NCBI RefSeq assembly: GCF_028640845.1
Contig: NC_080540.1
Coordinates: 96,212,061-96,276,060 of the forward strand
Origin: Ahaetulla prasina
Taxonomy: Eukaryota; Chordata; Lepidosauria; Squamata; Colubridae
Length of the DNA stretch: 64,000 nt
Direction: 5' to 3'
Positions 22,301 through 62,483 of the stretch are shown here, piece by piece; within the stretch, counting starts at the first letter, position 1, and every line of letters starts with the position of its first letter. Under the pieces are notes generated by a model that worked only from the letters and a program-made list of their open reading frames with translations, had not been told where the DNA came from and searched no databases. A program made the position numbers and the translations under genes.

Positions 22301-25300
22301 AAACGAAAAAAGGTTTAAATAGATAAGAAATAAAACTAGAAAATGCAGTAGAAAAAATGATCTCTTCTTCCCATATCTCTTTAAAACAAATCCTTAAAAC
22401 TGTGCAGTCCTAGTCAGCAAAAGTCCATTAAGGGTTATCAGAGTTAACAGAATATTTTAGCTTTGGTCAAATAAATCTACTTTATATTTTTTTAATTCAG
22501 GAGTGCACAATTCGTGACCCATGGGCTGAATACGTCACGTGCTGGCCCCGTCCCCACCCGGTTTGGCAAAGGAGAAAACGTCCCGATACGTCACGTGACG
22601 CTGCGAGTTTGGCACCCTTGCTTTAATTTCTAACAAACTTGATTTTTTTTTTAATAATTCAAAACAACAGCATTTTCCTGCAGGACCAATTCTTTCAAAA
22701 TCTTATTTCAAACCTATAATAGCTGGACCCTTAATCCATTTGTAACTTTTCAAAATGTTTATTCCAAAAAGGGGTATTTTTTTGTCTTTAAACTTGTATT
22801 TAAAATTTCTTTTGCTAAGAATTGAAGGAAAAACACCTGGTGTTATAAAATAAACGTGTCAGTCTAAATTTTCGAATAGTTAAGAAGCAATTTCCCAAAG
22901 TGATTAAGAAATGAGGTTTCACAAAACTTATGTCCATATAGGCTACAATAGAGCTGTAAGCTTAGTTGAAATTCCTTAACTCTCAGCTATTCAACTTATA
23001 AATCGACCACAAAATTATCAGTTCCTGCAGTGCAAATGGGTGATCTCATAACCTCTCCTTTTTCTGTACTTTGCTGGCCAGAATTCACCATCTGGCTGTA
23101 AATCTCCACAATGCCATCCCTGCACCTTCACACACATCTAGTTCACCATGAATCCTCACTAGAAGCCACTCACATGGTATTCTTTTCAACACAAATTTAT
23201 TGGGGGGTGTGTGTGCTTCATATACATATAGATGCACAGAAACAAATATACTTTTGTATAGAATGAATAAAAATATTTGCAATGTGAATTCTTCCTCAGT
23301 GTAAAACATAGTAGGGATTCATTCTTTCTTCCATTCTTTGAGACAAAGGGATTTCAAAATGTATTAACTAAGAGTTTCTGGAGTGCAATCCCCAGTATAT
23401 CCACAGATGTAAATATCACTGAGTTCCAAAGAACTCTTTCATTATTGTTGAAATAATGTCAGAAATATATTAATTTAGAGTTTATCTCACAACAATTTGA
23501 ATTTCCACTTTTGGAATTTTACTTGTAATCCAAAAATAATCCTTCAAAGAAAACTGATCAGTTTGTGGACAGTTTTGGAAGGCATTACTATATTCAATAC
23601 AGTTGCTATAAAAAGGTAATTGGATCTATATGCTATGGCAGAACAGGAAGCATGTCATCTGTAGGATGTTGAACTCCCCCACTTAAAAAACAAAACAAAA
23701 CAAAACAGCTGCATATGGAAAGCCCAAGCAACTTGGCTTGTGAATAGCCATTTACCTTTTTGAGGGAGCTGAGTAAGAATGGTTTCCAGAAAGGGACAAT
23801 TCACAATATTATTCTGCTCCTTTCAATTACAACAGAAGCCAGTGCCAAATAAATCTGATCCAAAAACTTTTGTGAATTTATTAGACTAATAATACATCCA
23901 TTCCCATCTTCTAGTATAAATACAGAATATTAACATAAAAGAGTTTCAACCATTAAACTGAAACTTCATTGCCTATATTTTGCTACTTAAAAGTACATTC
24001 TCATCAATTTATAAGTCTCTCACATAAATATCTATCCTTCAACATGTTTTGAGTTATAAACAAGCATATTTCTAACTGTATTAAAGCTGTAAAGGCTTCA
24101 ACTGAAAAGAATTGCAGAATGTGCATATAGCATCTGTTGGCGAGTCTTTAAAGCAGGACTGATCCTGGAAACAGATGCATCTGCGTTAATGAGTCAGTGA
24201 CAGCTTTTCAGAACGAAATCTGAAGCATTGCACAACGTTAAAAATATTTCTTCAAGACATAACATTTAAAACTGAGGAGAGGGTGGATATACTGTATGTC
24301 TGTCACTGTCATAATAGTCTCATATTTTACTGTGGTTGTTTGTATCAAGGTAATGTAATATACTGGGACGTTTGCATTTTCAAGTGTCCATAGATGAATT
24401 AGGACAATGTATTACTGACAAAACTGGAAATCTGTATGAAAGATAAAGTGGTCCTTCAACCCAGGTGCTTACTGAATACACTAAACAATTAGAATATAAA
24501 AGCGGTCTAATGTTTTGATATGTTGTCTTTTGAGTCATTTTTCTCAAAATCCAATGACCTCAGATTTGGTAAGGTCTTAAGAGAGCCTCTCCAGGGGAGA
24601 ATTAAAGAATGGCTTTAGTAGTGTATAGAAATTTGACCATGCTAAAGAGAGAGGATCCCCCCCCCCAAATATAGGGAAACAATGCTTATCTTTTAAGATT
24701 CCAATGTGGGTGAATTCATTTTTAGAATTATCAAGTCTGGGATTATAATTAATTGCATTTATTGCAAACCATAGATTTGAGTACTTCTTTAAAAAAAATC
24801 TAACTTACTGCAGATTTTGAGTTTATTCATTTATTTACCAGCTTATTTATCCTACCCACATCTAGAGATCTCTTGCTGGTTCACATTCAGATGACAAAAA
24901 ATAGATATAAGGGGTGGGAAAAAAATCCATATTGTGGTTCTTAAATCTACAAATGTTTCCTGCAGAATTGTTTAACTGTTCAAAAGATATTTTAGCTTCT
25001 TTTGTTGTATATGGCAAATAGATTGCTGTATTTAACTTCCAATTAATATTATTTGCCAATAGATGTTTTCTCAATTGTTTTTTTGTTGTTGTTATCACTG
25101 AGCAGCAAATGAATACTTGCTATATAGTCAGTTACTGTTTCTTACATATTATTTTTCAGAATCTGCTTCAGGTATCAAATACCAGGAAATACTATATAGG
25201 CTCATGAAACTAAAACTAAAAAAGATGAAATTTAAAGAAACATACCATCTTCAAAGGGAGTACCTTCAGGCCTGAAAAGAAAAACAAGATCTATAGTGAT

Positions 25301-28300
25301 TAAATCTTGCACTTATTTATACCTGCACTATAAATGACAAAAATAAAACTCTCATTTATAACTAATCTGCTGCAATTAGGTATCCTATAAATATATAGAA
25401 TATATAACTGAAATAAATGTAATTTTCTAGTACCTCAGGTCATCTATTTTCCCGAGTCCTACTTACATTTATAATTTGAGATGAAACAAGTATCAAATGG
25501 GATTTCCTTACAAATGTTCAAAATTATGAGACATGCATAGCCTTGCTATAACATTTTTTTTATTTTGAAAACTTTGGAAAGACTTTTATGTTGGGTAGTC
25601 TTATTTAGTATTTATATCATGTTCAGAGAATTACCTAATATATATTTTCTTTACAACTGAATGCTTTACTTACCCAAAAATTACTGCATTCCATTGCATT
25701 ATATTGTTTTCAGATGGTGCACCACTGACCCCAACAGGTGGATCTTCTTGTAATCTTCCAATAAACAAAATATAATAAACAAAAATATAAAATCTGATTG
25801 TGCAAACACTAATTATGCAGCTTGAAAATAATCAGAATCATATTATTCTAATACTTCACTACTTAACTCTCAGAAAAACTATTGACCTGCTAAGAAAAAT
25901 ATAAAATATAGAAGCATTCTCTCCAATTTAAAAGATAATGGTCAGAATCTTACTATAAGCAGAATTTTATAGAAAAGATGAATCCAATTCTGGGAGATAA
26001 TTGATATTACAGATAGTTCTTTAAACCACAATTGAGCCAGGAATCTTCAGTTGTTGAGAGCAGCTGTCATTAAGCAAGACATCATGTGACCATTTCACTC
26101 AAACACAACAATCCTGGCTGTCTCACTTGTGGTTGTTAAATGATCATGCAGGTCATTAAGTGAAGCACAGGGCTCACCAATGCAGAAAACTGCCACAGGG
26201 CCACGAGGTCCAAGGTTTCTCTCAACAGCCCACTAGACTTGGGAGGCTTCAACCAGTTGCAGTAACTGCAATTGCAATAGCACAGGTAAATTGCTCCACT
26301 TACCTTTGCATTTTTCTGCAGCTGTTCACTGGCATGCCCAGCCAATATGGGTCAGAGACTTCCTTTATTCTAGTGGACATTTTGAAAAAATCATATGATT
26401 TGGGGAAGGAGTTCTTTCGAGCTTTCTGAATGATCATGAGAATGGCACTTGTTTGCAGAATCATTTGGGTGGCCTTTAAAGGAAGACCACACCTCACATC
26501 AACTGCATATGCCTGTCAGCAGCTGCAGAAAAACTAAAGGTAACTGAAGCAATTTACATTCACTGCTGGCCCTGTAACTGGTTGAGGCTTCCTGAACATG
26601 ATGGAGTAGGGAGCAGATCCAGGTGTTCAAGGCTGCAGCAGTTTTGCAGGTGCTGATGGGCCAGATGGGCAGCTGAGATGGGGGGAAAGAGGCAGACAGA
26701 TGGGGAGTTGGTTGCAAAGCCTCTGCAGTCAGTTGTAAGGATCAGTGGACTGCCAAGTGCCCAAATTTTCATCACATGAGCGCAGGAATGCTACAACAGT
26801 CTAAACTTTAGGTGCAGGTTCTAAGTTACTTTGTTCAGTAGTCATATTTTCAAATGGCCACTGAATGAAGAGTCATTAAGTGAGGACTATCTGTACTTTT
26901 CCATATAGTTATCTCCATGTATTGGGTATTGATTGTATCTCTCCAAGAAGGGGACATTAAGTTTATCTCTCTGAAGCACCAATAAATTAGTACAGATTGG
27001 AAACGTGTAAGTCTTGTTTGTATCCAAACAATGCCAATTTATTTTGGTGGGTGGAACAGCCTGATTCTGATGTATTGTTTCATTCCATTCAATCCAATAA
27101 CCTCTATGAGGTATCCCAACTCTCCAAAATACTCATATATTTTGTGTATCATATCCATGAAATATCTTAATTTTTTTACATTATTCAATCACTAAAACTG
27201 AATTATCAACAGGCCATCTTTTACAGGAAAGTTAAACAGCAGAAAGTTCCACCATGTGACAAACATGTCCTCTATAATTTTACTGTATGAAACTTTCCTT
27301 ATACTTGACAAACAATTCAGTTATTATAATATGCAAATGTCTTTACTGCAGCATTAATTATACTGCATTATTCTCATTTATTTACACTTAAGAATTCACA
27401 ACCTTTTCTACAGGTTACAGAGTTGTATCTAAAATAAAACGGTAGTCATACACTTTTGTTTCTTGGAAAGAAATTGCAAAATAATAATAATAAGCATGTA
27501 ATAAGCAAGTAATAATAAGCATGAGGAAATTAATAACATGATCCTGTTAATCTATACTTCTTTGCCCTTTAAAACTACTCTGAACTTTATACAGCTGATT
27601 TTCAGGCATGCTCAGTTCAATCCATTTAATGTCAACAACACAGGCTACCCAAAGCCTTAGGTGGATAGCAGAAGAATGCGACCCTGTGCTACAAGACAGC
27701 AAGTTTGCACACTAATGTCACACCAAATTATTAATTGCCATGTGCACTTCAGAGATAACTTTGATTAAAGCTTCATTAACACCATGCTGTGAAAAGCCTT
27801 TCACTCTTTAAATTTTGTATTCTAAATGGGGATTTCATATGTGAACGCTGTCATCTGAAGGTCGCAGAATACATAAATGCTATTTACTACGTCCAGTTTA
27901 AATTCATAAACTTTCTCCCATTAATAACAGCATTCTGAGACTAGTACACAAGCATTCTGACAAGAAATCACTTCCAGGGCCACTATACCAACCTAGCTAT
28001 CTTAGAAGGCACTGTGGAATAAATGAATTCCATTTTGAGATACCTATTTGGCTTTCTTATTTATCTTTGCTAGATACCACAAATGAAGCATATTTTGCGC
28101 TGTTTCTACAAGTGCTAGATCCAAATGGTTATCTAATGACTGAAGTGCAATTTAAATCCTAACCAAATATTGGGGTAGAACTGCTCTACATATATGCAAA
28201 TATATGCTATAGCATCCATTCTGAAACATCTACACTAAAAAAGTCACTTTTTTTTCTTTTGCCATTCCCTCCTATACTAATCTCAGTCAAAATGAACATT

Positions 28301-30055
28301 GGATTCCCTATAGCTGTACTGATTTTCTAGTTAACATTGCATGGGACCAGCTGTAATTTTAATATAGTGATATACACATTATCCAAATGTTCGGTTTACG
28401 AGCTGTTGTTTAATTAGGATTTTAGGCTTTATTGGTGAACTTTATTAGCTATGCCAGGAAAGACATTTTGGACAGTTTTCTTAACAGCTTGCTTGAGAAA
28501 AGGGAATGGCCATATTTCTGCCAACTAGCAATAACAAGCTCAGATGCCTCCAGATGTCACTAAAAGCCAAGAGGCAAAGAAGACAGAAGGAAGCAACCTA
28601 AGCAAACACGGAAGTACAAGCTCCCCCTTCCATAAAAAAAATTAAATAGCTTCCTTGTGTTAAGAGTTAGTATACAGTACCTGGAATGTTTATTGTATTT
28701 GCTTCAGCACAACTGGCTTTTTCACAAGTATTTTATCAAAAAAGTATTTTCAGAACGATTCAGAGAAAAAAAAACACAAATCACAAGCTCACAGACTATT
28801 TTTCTTCCATCCACATTTTCTATTTCTTCCTTTCAGATTATAGAATTCATTAGCCAGCCTTTCCCAGATTTTACATGCCTGAAACAAAAGCCATTCTCTT
28901 CGTATATGTGTTAAAGAACAAAGTGAAGTAAATTCCAGATATACCAAAACGACTGGTTAAGAGATTAAAAGATTCAACACACTAACGAAAAAAGAGGATC
29001 CTACTTTTGACTTCAGGGTTTCCTCGCTGGAGATTCAGCCATGCTGGCTTTTATTTTATTATTTTTAATCAATTGTGCAGTATTGGCAAAATGTTTTGTA
29101 ATCGGTGAAGGGAAAGCGTATCAAGTAAACACTTGAAAGCCAAAGACGTAGTTCACACAATCTATGGCCCATCCACCAAGTACCTAATGGATAAATGTTT
29201 GTTTGTATATATCTATATCTATATATATCTATCTCAAATTTGCGGCTTCATGCAAACGCTTCATATCATCTTGTCTGAGGTTTAGAAAGAAAAAGAAACA
29301 TGCTTCGATTCCCCAGGTAGCTCAGTACTTGGCAGCAAATCAGTAGCTTTTTAAAGCAAGACTTTCTGGCCACCATTTCCAAGAAATAGTTAAAAAGAAA
29401 ACCTGGCACTTGCTTTCTCTGTCTCTTGACTACAGGCGGCCCAGTCAGCTGTACTACGTGGTCAACTCAGTCCATTTTAATCCGGCTCGCTTTATTTACA
29501 AAATAGGCATCAGACCCAAGGCTTTCACCGTCTCTAATGGGAGGTTCTTTGGGTTGGGAGGATTATTAAAAAATAACAACAACCACCCACATGCATCCAA
29601 TAATCCGATCGTTTAAATCTCTTGTTTCTCAAATAATCCTCCTTTCTTTTTAGCATCCTCATTGTTTTTCTTCCCTAACGCGGGACGGCTAAGAAAGAGA
29701 GTGGAAATAGTTTCTTACAAAGGAGGGAAATACTTTGCCTCCCAGTTTTTGAGCAGAAAATAATCCAGGTTTCTTCTTTCGTTTCTTCTTATTCTTTACG
29801 AAGGCCCGTACTCGTCGCCGCCCGGAAGGGCAAAGAGTAGCTAAGTTCCAGCCGAGGGACCCCCCCAAGAAAGAAAGATATATATATATATCCCTTTCCC
29901 CCCTAGAAAAGGGGACCCGGCGGGGGGGGGTGTTCAATCCCAGCTCAAGCACTAAAGAAAAGGTTCCTAGCCTTGGAAAGAGCGATCCGGAGAGACATAG
30001 GGAGCATTTACCTCTTGAAATCCCTCATGAGCCTCCGCCTGGCTGGAGTGGACAT
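19252..30055 (-). CDS. UBE2B: UBE2B (RAD6B), ubiquitin-conjugating enzyme E2 B, complete in six exons
   Basis: Six minus-strand exons join in frame to 152 codons, the exact length of vertebrate UBE2B. The protein is the E2 of the RAD6 pathway: with RAD18 it mono-ubiquitinates PCNA, and with RNF20/RNF40 it modifies histone H2B, in the nucleus. The product starts [15 protein letters not shown] and carries the HPN motif (residues 78-80), the catalytic Cys88 in DGSICLDIL, and ends SWNDS. VGVSG (residues 22-26), IMQW and the SWNDS end identify UBE2B over UBE2A (AGVSG, IMVW, SWRDC). Residue 56 is Ile where I recall Val in human UBE2B and Thr in UBE2A. All introns have GT/AG ends. Confidence 0.98.
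19665..19753 (-). CDS. UBE2B: UBE2B coding exon 5 (active site)
   Basis: Encodes Val81 to Gln110: [15 protein letters not shown], then [14 protein letters not shown]. It holds the active-site Cys88. Acceptor TATTTTAG|TG, donor CAG|GTAAT. Confidence 0.97.
19754..21216 (-). other. UBE2B: UBE2B intron 4
   Basis: AT-rich intron of about 1.5 kb with no repeat or RNA gene that I recognise. Confidence 0.85.
21217..21306 (-). CDS. UBE2B: UBE2B coding exon 4
   Basis: Encodes Gly51 (end) to Asn80: [13 protein letters not shown], then [16 protein letters not shown], and one base of Val81. The HPN motif that stabilises the thioester transition state is at the end. Codons for residues 56 and 57 are both ATA (Ile-Ile). 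Confidence 0.97.
21307..25245 (-). other. UBE2B: UBE2B intron 3
   Basis: About 3.9 kb, AT-rich. It holds one hAT-like MITE (22498-22620). No other feature was recognised. Confidence 0.85.
22498..22620. mobile_element. hAT-like MITE (GGGTGTCAAACT family), copy B
   Basis: Left end CAGGAGTGCACAATTC, right end GCGAGTTTGGCACCCTTG. The flanks TTTTAATT (22490-22497) and CTTTAATT (22621-22628) match at 7 of 8. The interior has ATACGTCACGTG twice and several CpGs that stand out in an AT-rich intron. Confidence 0.8.
25246..25271 (-). CDS. UBE2B: UBE2B coding exon 3 (26 nt microexon)
   Basis: Only 26 nucleotides, encoding the end of Gly42, PEGTPFED and one base of Gly51. Acceptor CTTTTCAG|G, donor G|GTATG. 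It is identified by frame continuity with both neighbours. Confidence 0.95.
25674..25754 (-). CDS. UBE2B: UBE2B coding exon 2
   Basis: Encodes Arg15 (end) through Phe41 and two bases of Gly42: [11 protein letters not shown], then [15 protein letters not shown]. Acceptor TTGGAAG|A is weak in pyrimidines; donor GG|GTAAGT is strong. Confidence 0.97.
25755..30011 (-). other. UBE2B: UBE2B intron 1
   Basis: About 4.3 kb. It contains pieces of an old repeat related to 36770-37163 (near 26030-26160 and 26800-26895), a (CTATATAT)-type simple repeat near 29207-29232, and a G/C homopolymer-rich stretch near 29860-29935 close to the island. The open frames here have no recognisable domain. Confidence 0.75.
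26030..26895. repeat. Two pieces of a TTAAGTGA-rich interspersed repeat around a unique insert
   Basis: 26030-26160 (CATTAAGCAAGACATCATGT and similar) and 26800-26895 (TCATTAAGTGAGGACTATCT) look like the two ends of the family seen at 36770-37163 and 56568-56935. The ~640 bp between them is not part of that family. This is a degraded or interrupted copy. Confidence 0.45.
30012..30055 (-). CDS. UBE2B: UBE2B coding exon 1
   Basis: ATG is at 30055-30053 (read leftward). The exon encodes [14 protein letters not shown] plus AG of Arg15, with donor GTAAAT. It lies in the CpG-rich island. Confidence 0.97.
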
Positions 30056-30400
30056 GATCTTCTCGCCCCGATGATCGAAGACTCCCGGTCGCCCCCTCCC
30101 CAAAAAAGCCTCAGCACTGCTCCTTAGCGCAGCTGCCTCTCTCTCCTCGCGCTGCTTCACAAACAACTCTGCAATGGCGTCTCCCTCCGCCGGTGGGAGG
30201 AGGGAAAGAAGCCACCCTTCGCGACTCTACCACTCGGCCCGCTTGCGGAGGAGACCTAGAACGCCTTAGGAACGTACCACCGCGCCGGGGTGGAAAAGGG
30301 GGAGTAACCTTTTCTCCGAGAGCCCGCGGGTAGCTTTTGCTCCGCTTTTTAAGCCTGAGAGGCGCGGGTTTGGGCGCGCGGGCGGCGTTTTGCAAATTTC
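30056..30400 (-). promoter_or_regulatory. UBE2B: UBE2B promoter / 5' leader, CpG island
   Basis: GC-rich and CpG-dense sequence directly upstream of the UBE2B ATG, including TGGGCGCGCGGGCGGCG at about 30371-30387. No clear TATA box. The start of transcription cannot be placed. The island drops to AT-rich sequence beyond about 30400. Confidence 0.6.
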
Positions 30401-31239
30401 ACTTCTGGCTTTTGATTTCAAGATCCAGTCTATTATTCACGTTTCTATATATTAAGCACAGTTCCCTCATCGTTAAGTTGTGGCGGTGTGGTATAAGCCT
30501 TATGAAGAATCTGATTATAAACAAGTCTCACCGTGCTTTAAGAGTTAATTTATTATCGCGTGAAAAATTGGTCGGTTCTTAAGATGCCACACGGTTATTT
30601 TTGCCGCCTAATGTGACCAACAACTGAACCGATAGGTGTATGATTGTGTGTGTGTAGCGACCAGCAAAGAAGTGCTTTTTTGCCACAACCTTCCAAAGCC
30701 TTTTTAAAAAAAAAAGATGCATCTCCTTTCTTCGATGGAATCGAGGTTGTTTGGGTAACAGGCAATAATGCCCTAAAAACGGGTGGATATTGAAAAATCT
30801 TTGTGCTTTCTGACCACTTTGTTTTCCGCAAAAGGAAAAAATACAGTAGTTAAGAAACGGCTCCACATAGAAGCAACTATACTAATGCAGCTGAAGACAG
30901 ACGCGGATCTACGTGAATGAATATAAGAAAAAAAAAATTAGCAGAATGCCTAGTTATAGCTACGGAAATATTGCAAGCTTTCTGATTGTGTGCAATGAGG
31001 CCCGATTGCCTAAATGGGCTCAAAAAATGAAGCGTATAAAAAAAAAATCCCTTCGATCCAGCATACTGCCTATTAATTTAGAAAATAGCTTTACGGACGT
31101 AACTACGGTGCGGCCGAAACCACCCGCCCCTGAAACGTCTGATGTTCCCCCTTTCGATCATCTGATGATGCTAGACGAGGACAAAGAAAGGAGCTTTTTT
31201 TTCCGGGCTGTGGGCACTTGGCATCGTCCGGTGCTTTCA
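30401..31239. other. Interval between the UBE2B and CDKL3 CpG blocks
   Basis: AT-rich sequence between two divergent promoters. The frames open here (for example 30913-31245) show no recognisable protein family. Confidence 0.4.
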
Positions 31240-31560
31240 AACTAACTTTTGCCGATACGTTCGCTGGGCGTTCGCGGCTTTTGCGGCAACACCCCATTAG
31301 GCGGGACAGCACGTCGTCTTCCACCTGGGAGCTGACGTCACCCAGGACCTTGCCTTGCCCGAAACCTTATCGAACGCGATGACGTCGTGCCTGGCTGTTG
31401 ACATAGCGGCGGTTGCCATGGAACTGGACCGGTTTGCTTGGCTAGACCTGGGAAGACTCAACATGGGGATTTCCCGGGAGCAGGTCAGGAGCGCCCTAGA
31501 TAAGGGAGGGCAACTGTGGGATATCCTGGTGTGACGCAGGAAGGAGGTTCCTTGAGGCCC
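31240..31560 (+). promoter_or_regulatory. CDKL3: Second CpG-rich block, likely CDKL3 promoter and non-coding first exon
   Basis: A CpG-rich segment about 1.2 kb from the UBE2B start, on the CDKL3 side. It has a perfect palindromic cAMP-response element TGACGTCA at 31333-31340 and a near match TGACGTCG at 31380-31387. The first coding exon of CDKL3 begins at an acceptor (33203/33204), so an upstream 5' exon is required and this block is the best candidate. A 51-codon frame at 31379-31534 has no recognised homology and may be an upstream ORF. No donor was chosen with confidence. Confidence 0.55.
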
Positions 31561-31914
31561 GGAAAAGAGCAGGCAGGGTGGGGTGTGCGGTGGTGAAGCT
31601 TGCTCAGGTTGCGTTTCCAAACACTGTAGCATGGGAGGAGGAGATGTGGTGGAAGTGAGGAAAAAGGTTGCAGACTGACAGATCATCAAAATCCAAATGC
31701 AGGTTTAAAAGCAAAGGATTATTTTGCAGCCCTGTAATAATCTCTTTGCTCCAGGAAAACCTTCAGTATACTGGAAAGTACCTAAATAAATGTGCAGGGG
31801 ATTGAGTTGGATATGCATTATGCAACATCCAAATGCACCAAAGGGCACATTTGCAATGAAGGTTAATCAGAAGCTTCCACTTTGATAACCCCCACAGTTG
31901 GCAGAAGGATCCTT

Positions 31915-32035
31915 ATGTATTTATTTAAGATTTATTTTATATGGCCACCCAACTCACCCACTCTCAGTAACTCCTGGAGACTTACAAGGATAAAAGCCCA
32001 ATACAAAAATAAATAAAATGCAATAACCTTCCTGT
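31915..32035 (-). repeat. LINE/SINE tail fragment
   Basis: TATTTATTTAAGATTTATTT followed by GGCCACCCAACTCACC and CAGTAACTCCTGGAGACTTA resembles, on the minus strand, a degraded retroposon 3' tail of the L2-like kind. Confidence 0.4.
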
Positions 32036-33169
32036 GCCCTGCTGGCGACAATAATCAAATGCACCATTTGATGGGCTTCATCTCATTTCCATCTGTTAAA
32101 TGGTTTTAATGCTTCCTGCAAAAATCAGGGAGTTAAACATTTGCCTTTTTTTTTCTTTTTGAGAAGTGGAAGATCATCATAGCAGACTGTAGCCAGTACA
32201 GAAAATAAGTAAATAAGGATAAGCCGCAAAGAATGCAAACAGACAACATAATTCAATAAAGGGAGAGGTGAGCTGGTCCCTGGCAGAAATTTGCATTGGC
32301 TCTCCTATATTTCTTTGCTACTGATCATTTTGATAGAGATTAATAATCATTGAAATGCAATCCTCTTCAGGGGAAGAATTCCCTGCTCTTGGCCCTCCAC
32401 CCTCTTGGGCAATTTTCTTATTTTCCATGTTTTCGGCAATTAACCATTTTACAAATGAATTTTCTTAATATTCTTATAAATAATAGTTTCTTCAGATAAT
32501 CTTATTGGAAGAAGAGAACATTTTTAACAGAGAATAAATCCAGCCAGTATGCTATTTCTAATATATATTATAGTTGCATGATAAATTTTGGAGCCATAAT
32601 GTAGTTTGCAGGTGGCTCTGAAATGAAAGCATTAAGAAATCGAATGTATTAAGAGTCAAGAGTAGACTATAAACTAATTGCCTGATTTGAATGCAGGCTA
32701 CACTTTATATTGCATGGGATATGGTTCACCAAATCTTAACAACTCTGAGTTATCCTGGATCAGAGCTAAAGCCAATTTATTCAACAATCCTTTCAGTAGT
32801 CAACTTATTTATGGAAAATTGATAAGCAGAAGCTCAATAACATTTTTATGTCCTCAGCAACAGTCAATTGGAAGCATATTATTTCTAGTAGTGGTGGGAG
32901 CAATATACCATCATGACAAGCAATTGTATATAGCTTATCCTGCAGTAGTCCTCTTCATTATGAATAAATATTCAAAAACCCAAAAGGTATTGATATTAAT
33001 TGCCCCCATTTAGTCTGGTAGAACTTGGATAAATCAGTATCTTTAAGCATTATATAGGTATAAGATGTTTGATTCTGATTTTGTGCTATCAGGCCAGAAT
33101 GCCTGTGAGTGTAGCCATAATTTATCTGCTAATGTTTATAAACATGGCTTAAGAAACAAACAAAAATAA

Positions 33170-62483
<29,314 letters not shown>

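Noticed and set aside
29689..30395. Basic Arg/Pro-rich frames around the UBE2B start
   Set aside because: CpG-island sequence gives long frames by composition; the real coding content there is UBE2B exon 1 on the minus strand.
30913..31245. 110-codon + strand frame between UBE2B and CDKL3
   Set aside because: No homology recognised, and the start of the frame is an AT-rich low-complexity stretch; kept only as unassigned interval.
31379..31534. 51-codon frame in the CDKL3-side CpG block as an N-terminal extension of CDKL3
   Set aside because: The donors I could see in it (after CAG and after CTG) are phase 0, which does not fit the two-base remainder before the in-frame codons of the 33204 exon; at most an upstream ORF.
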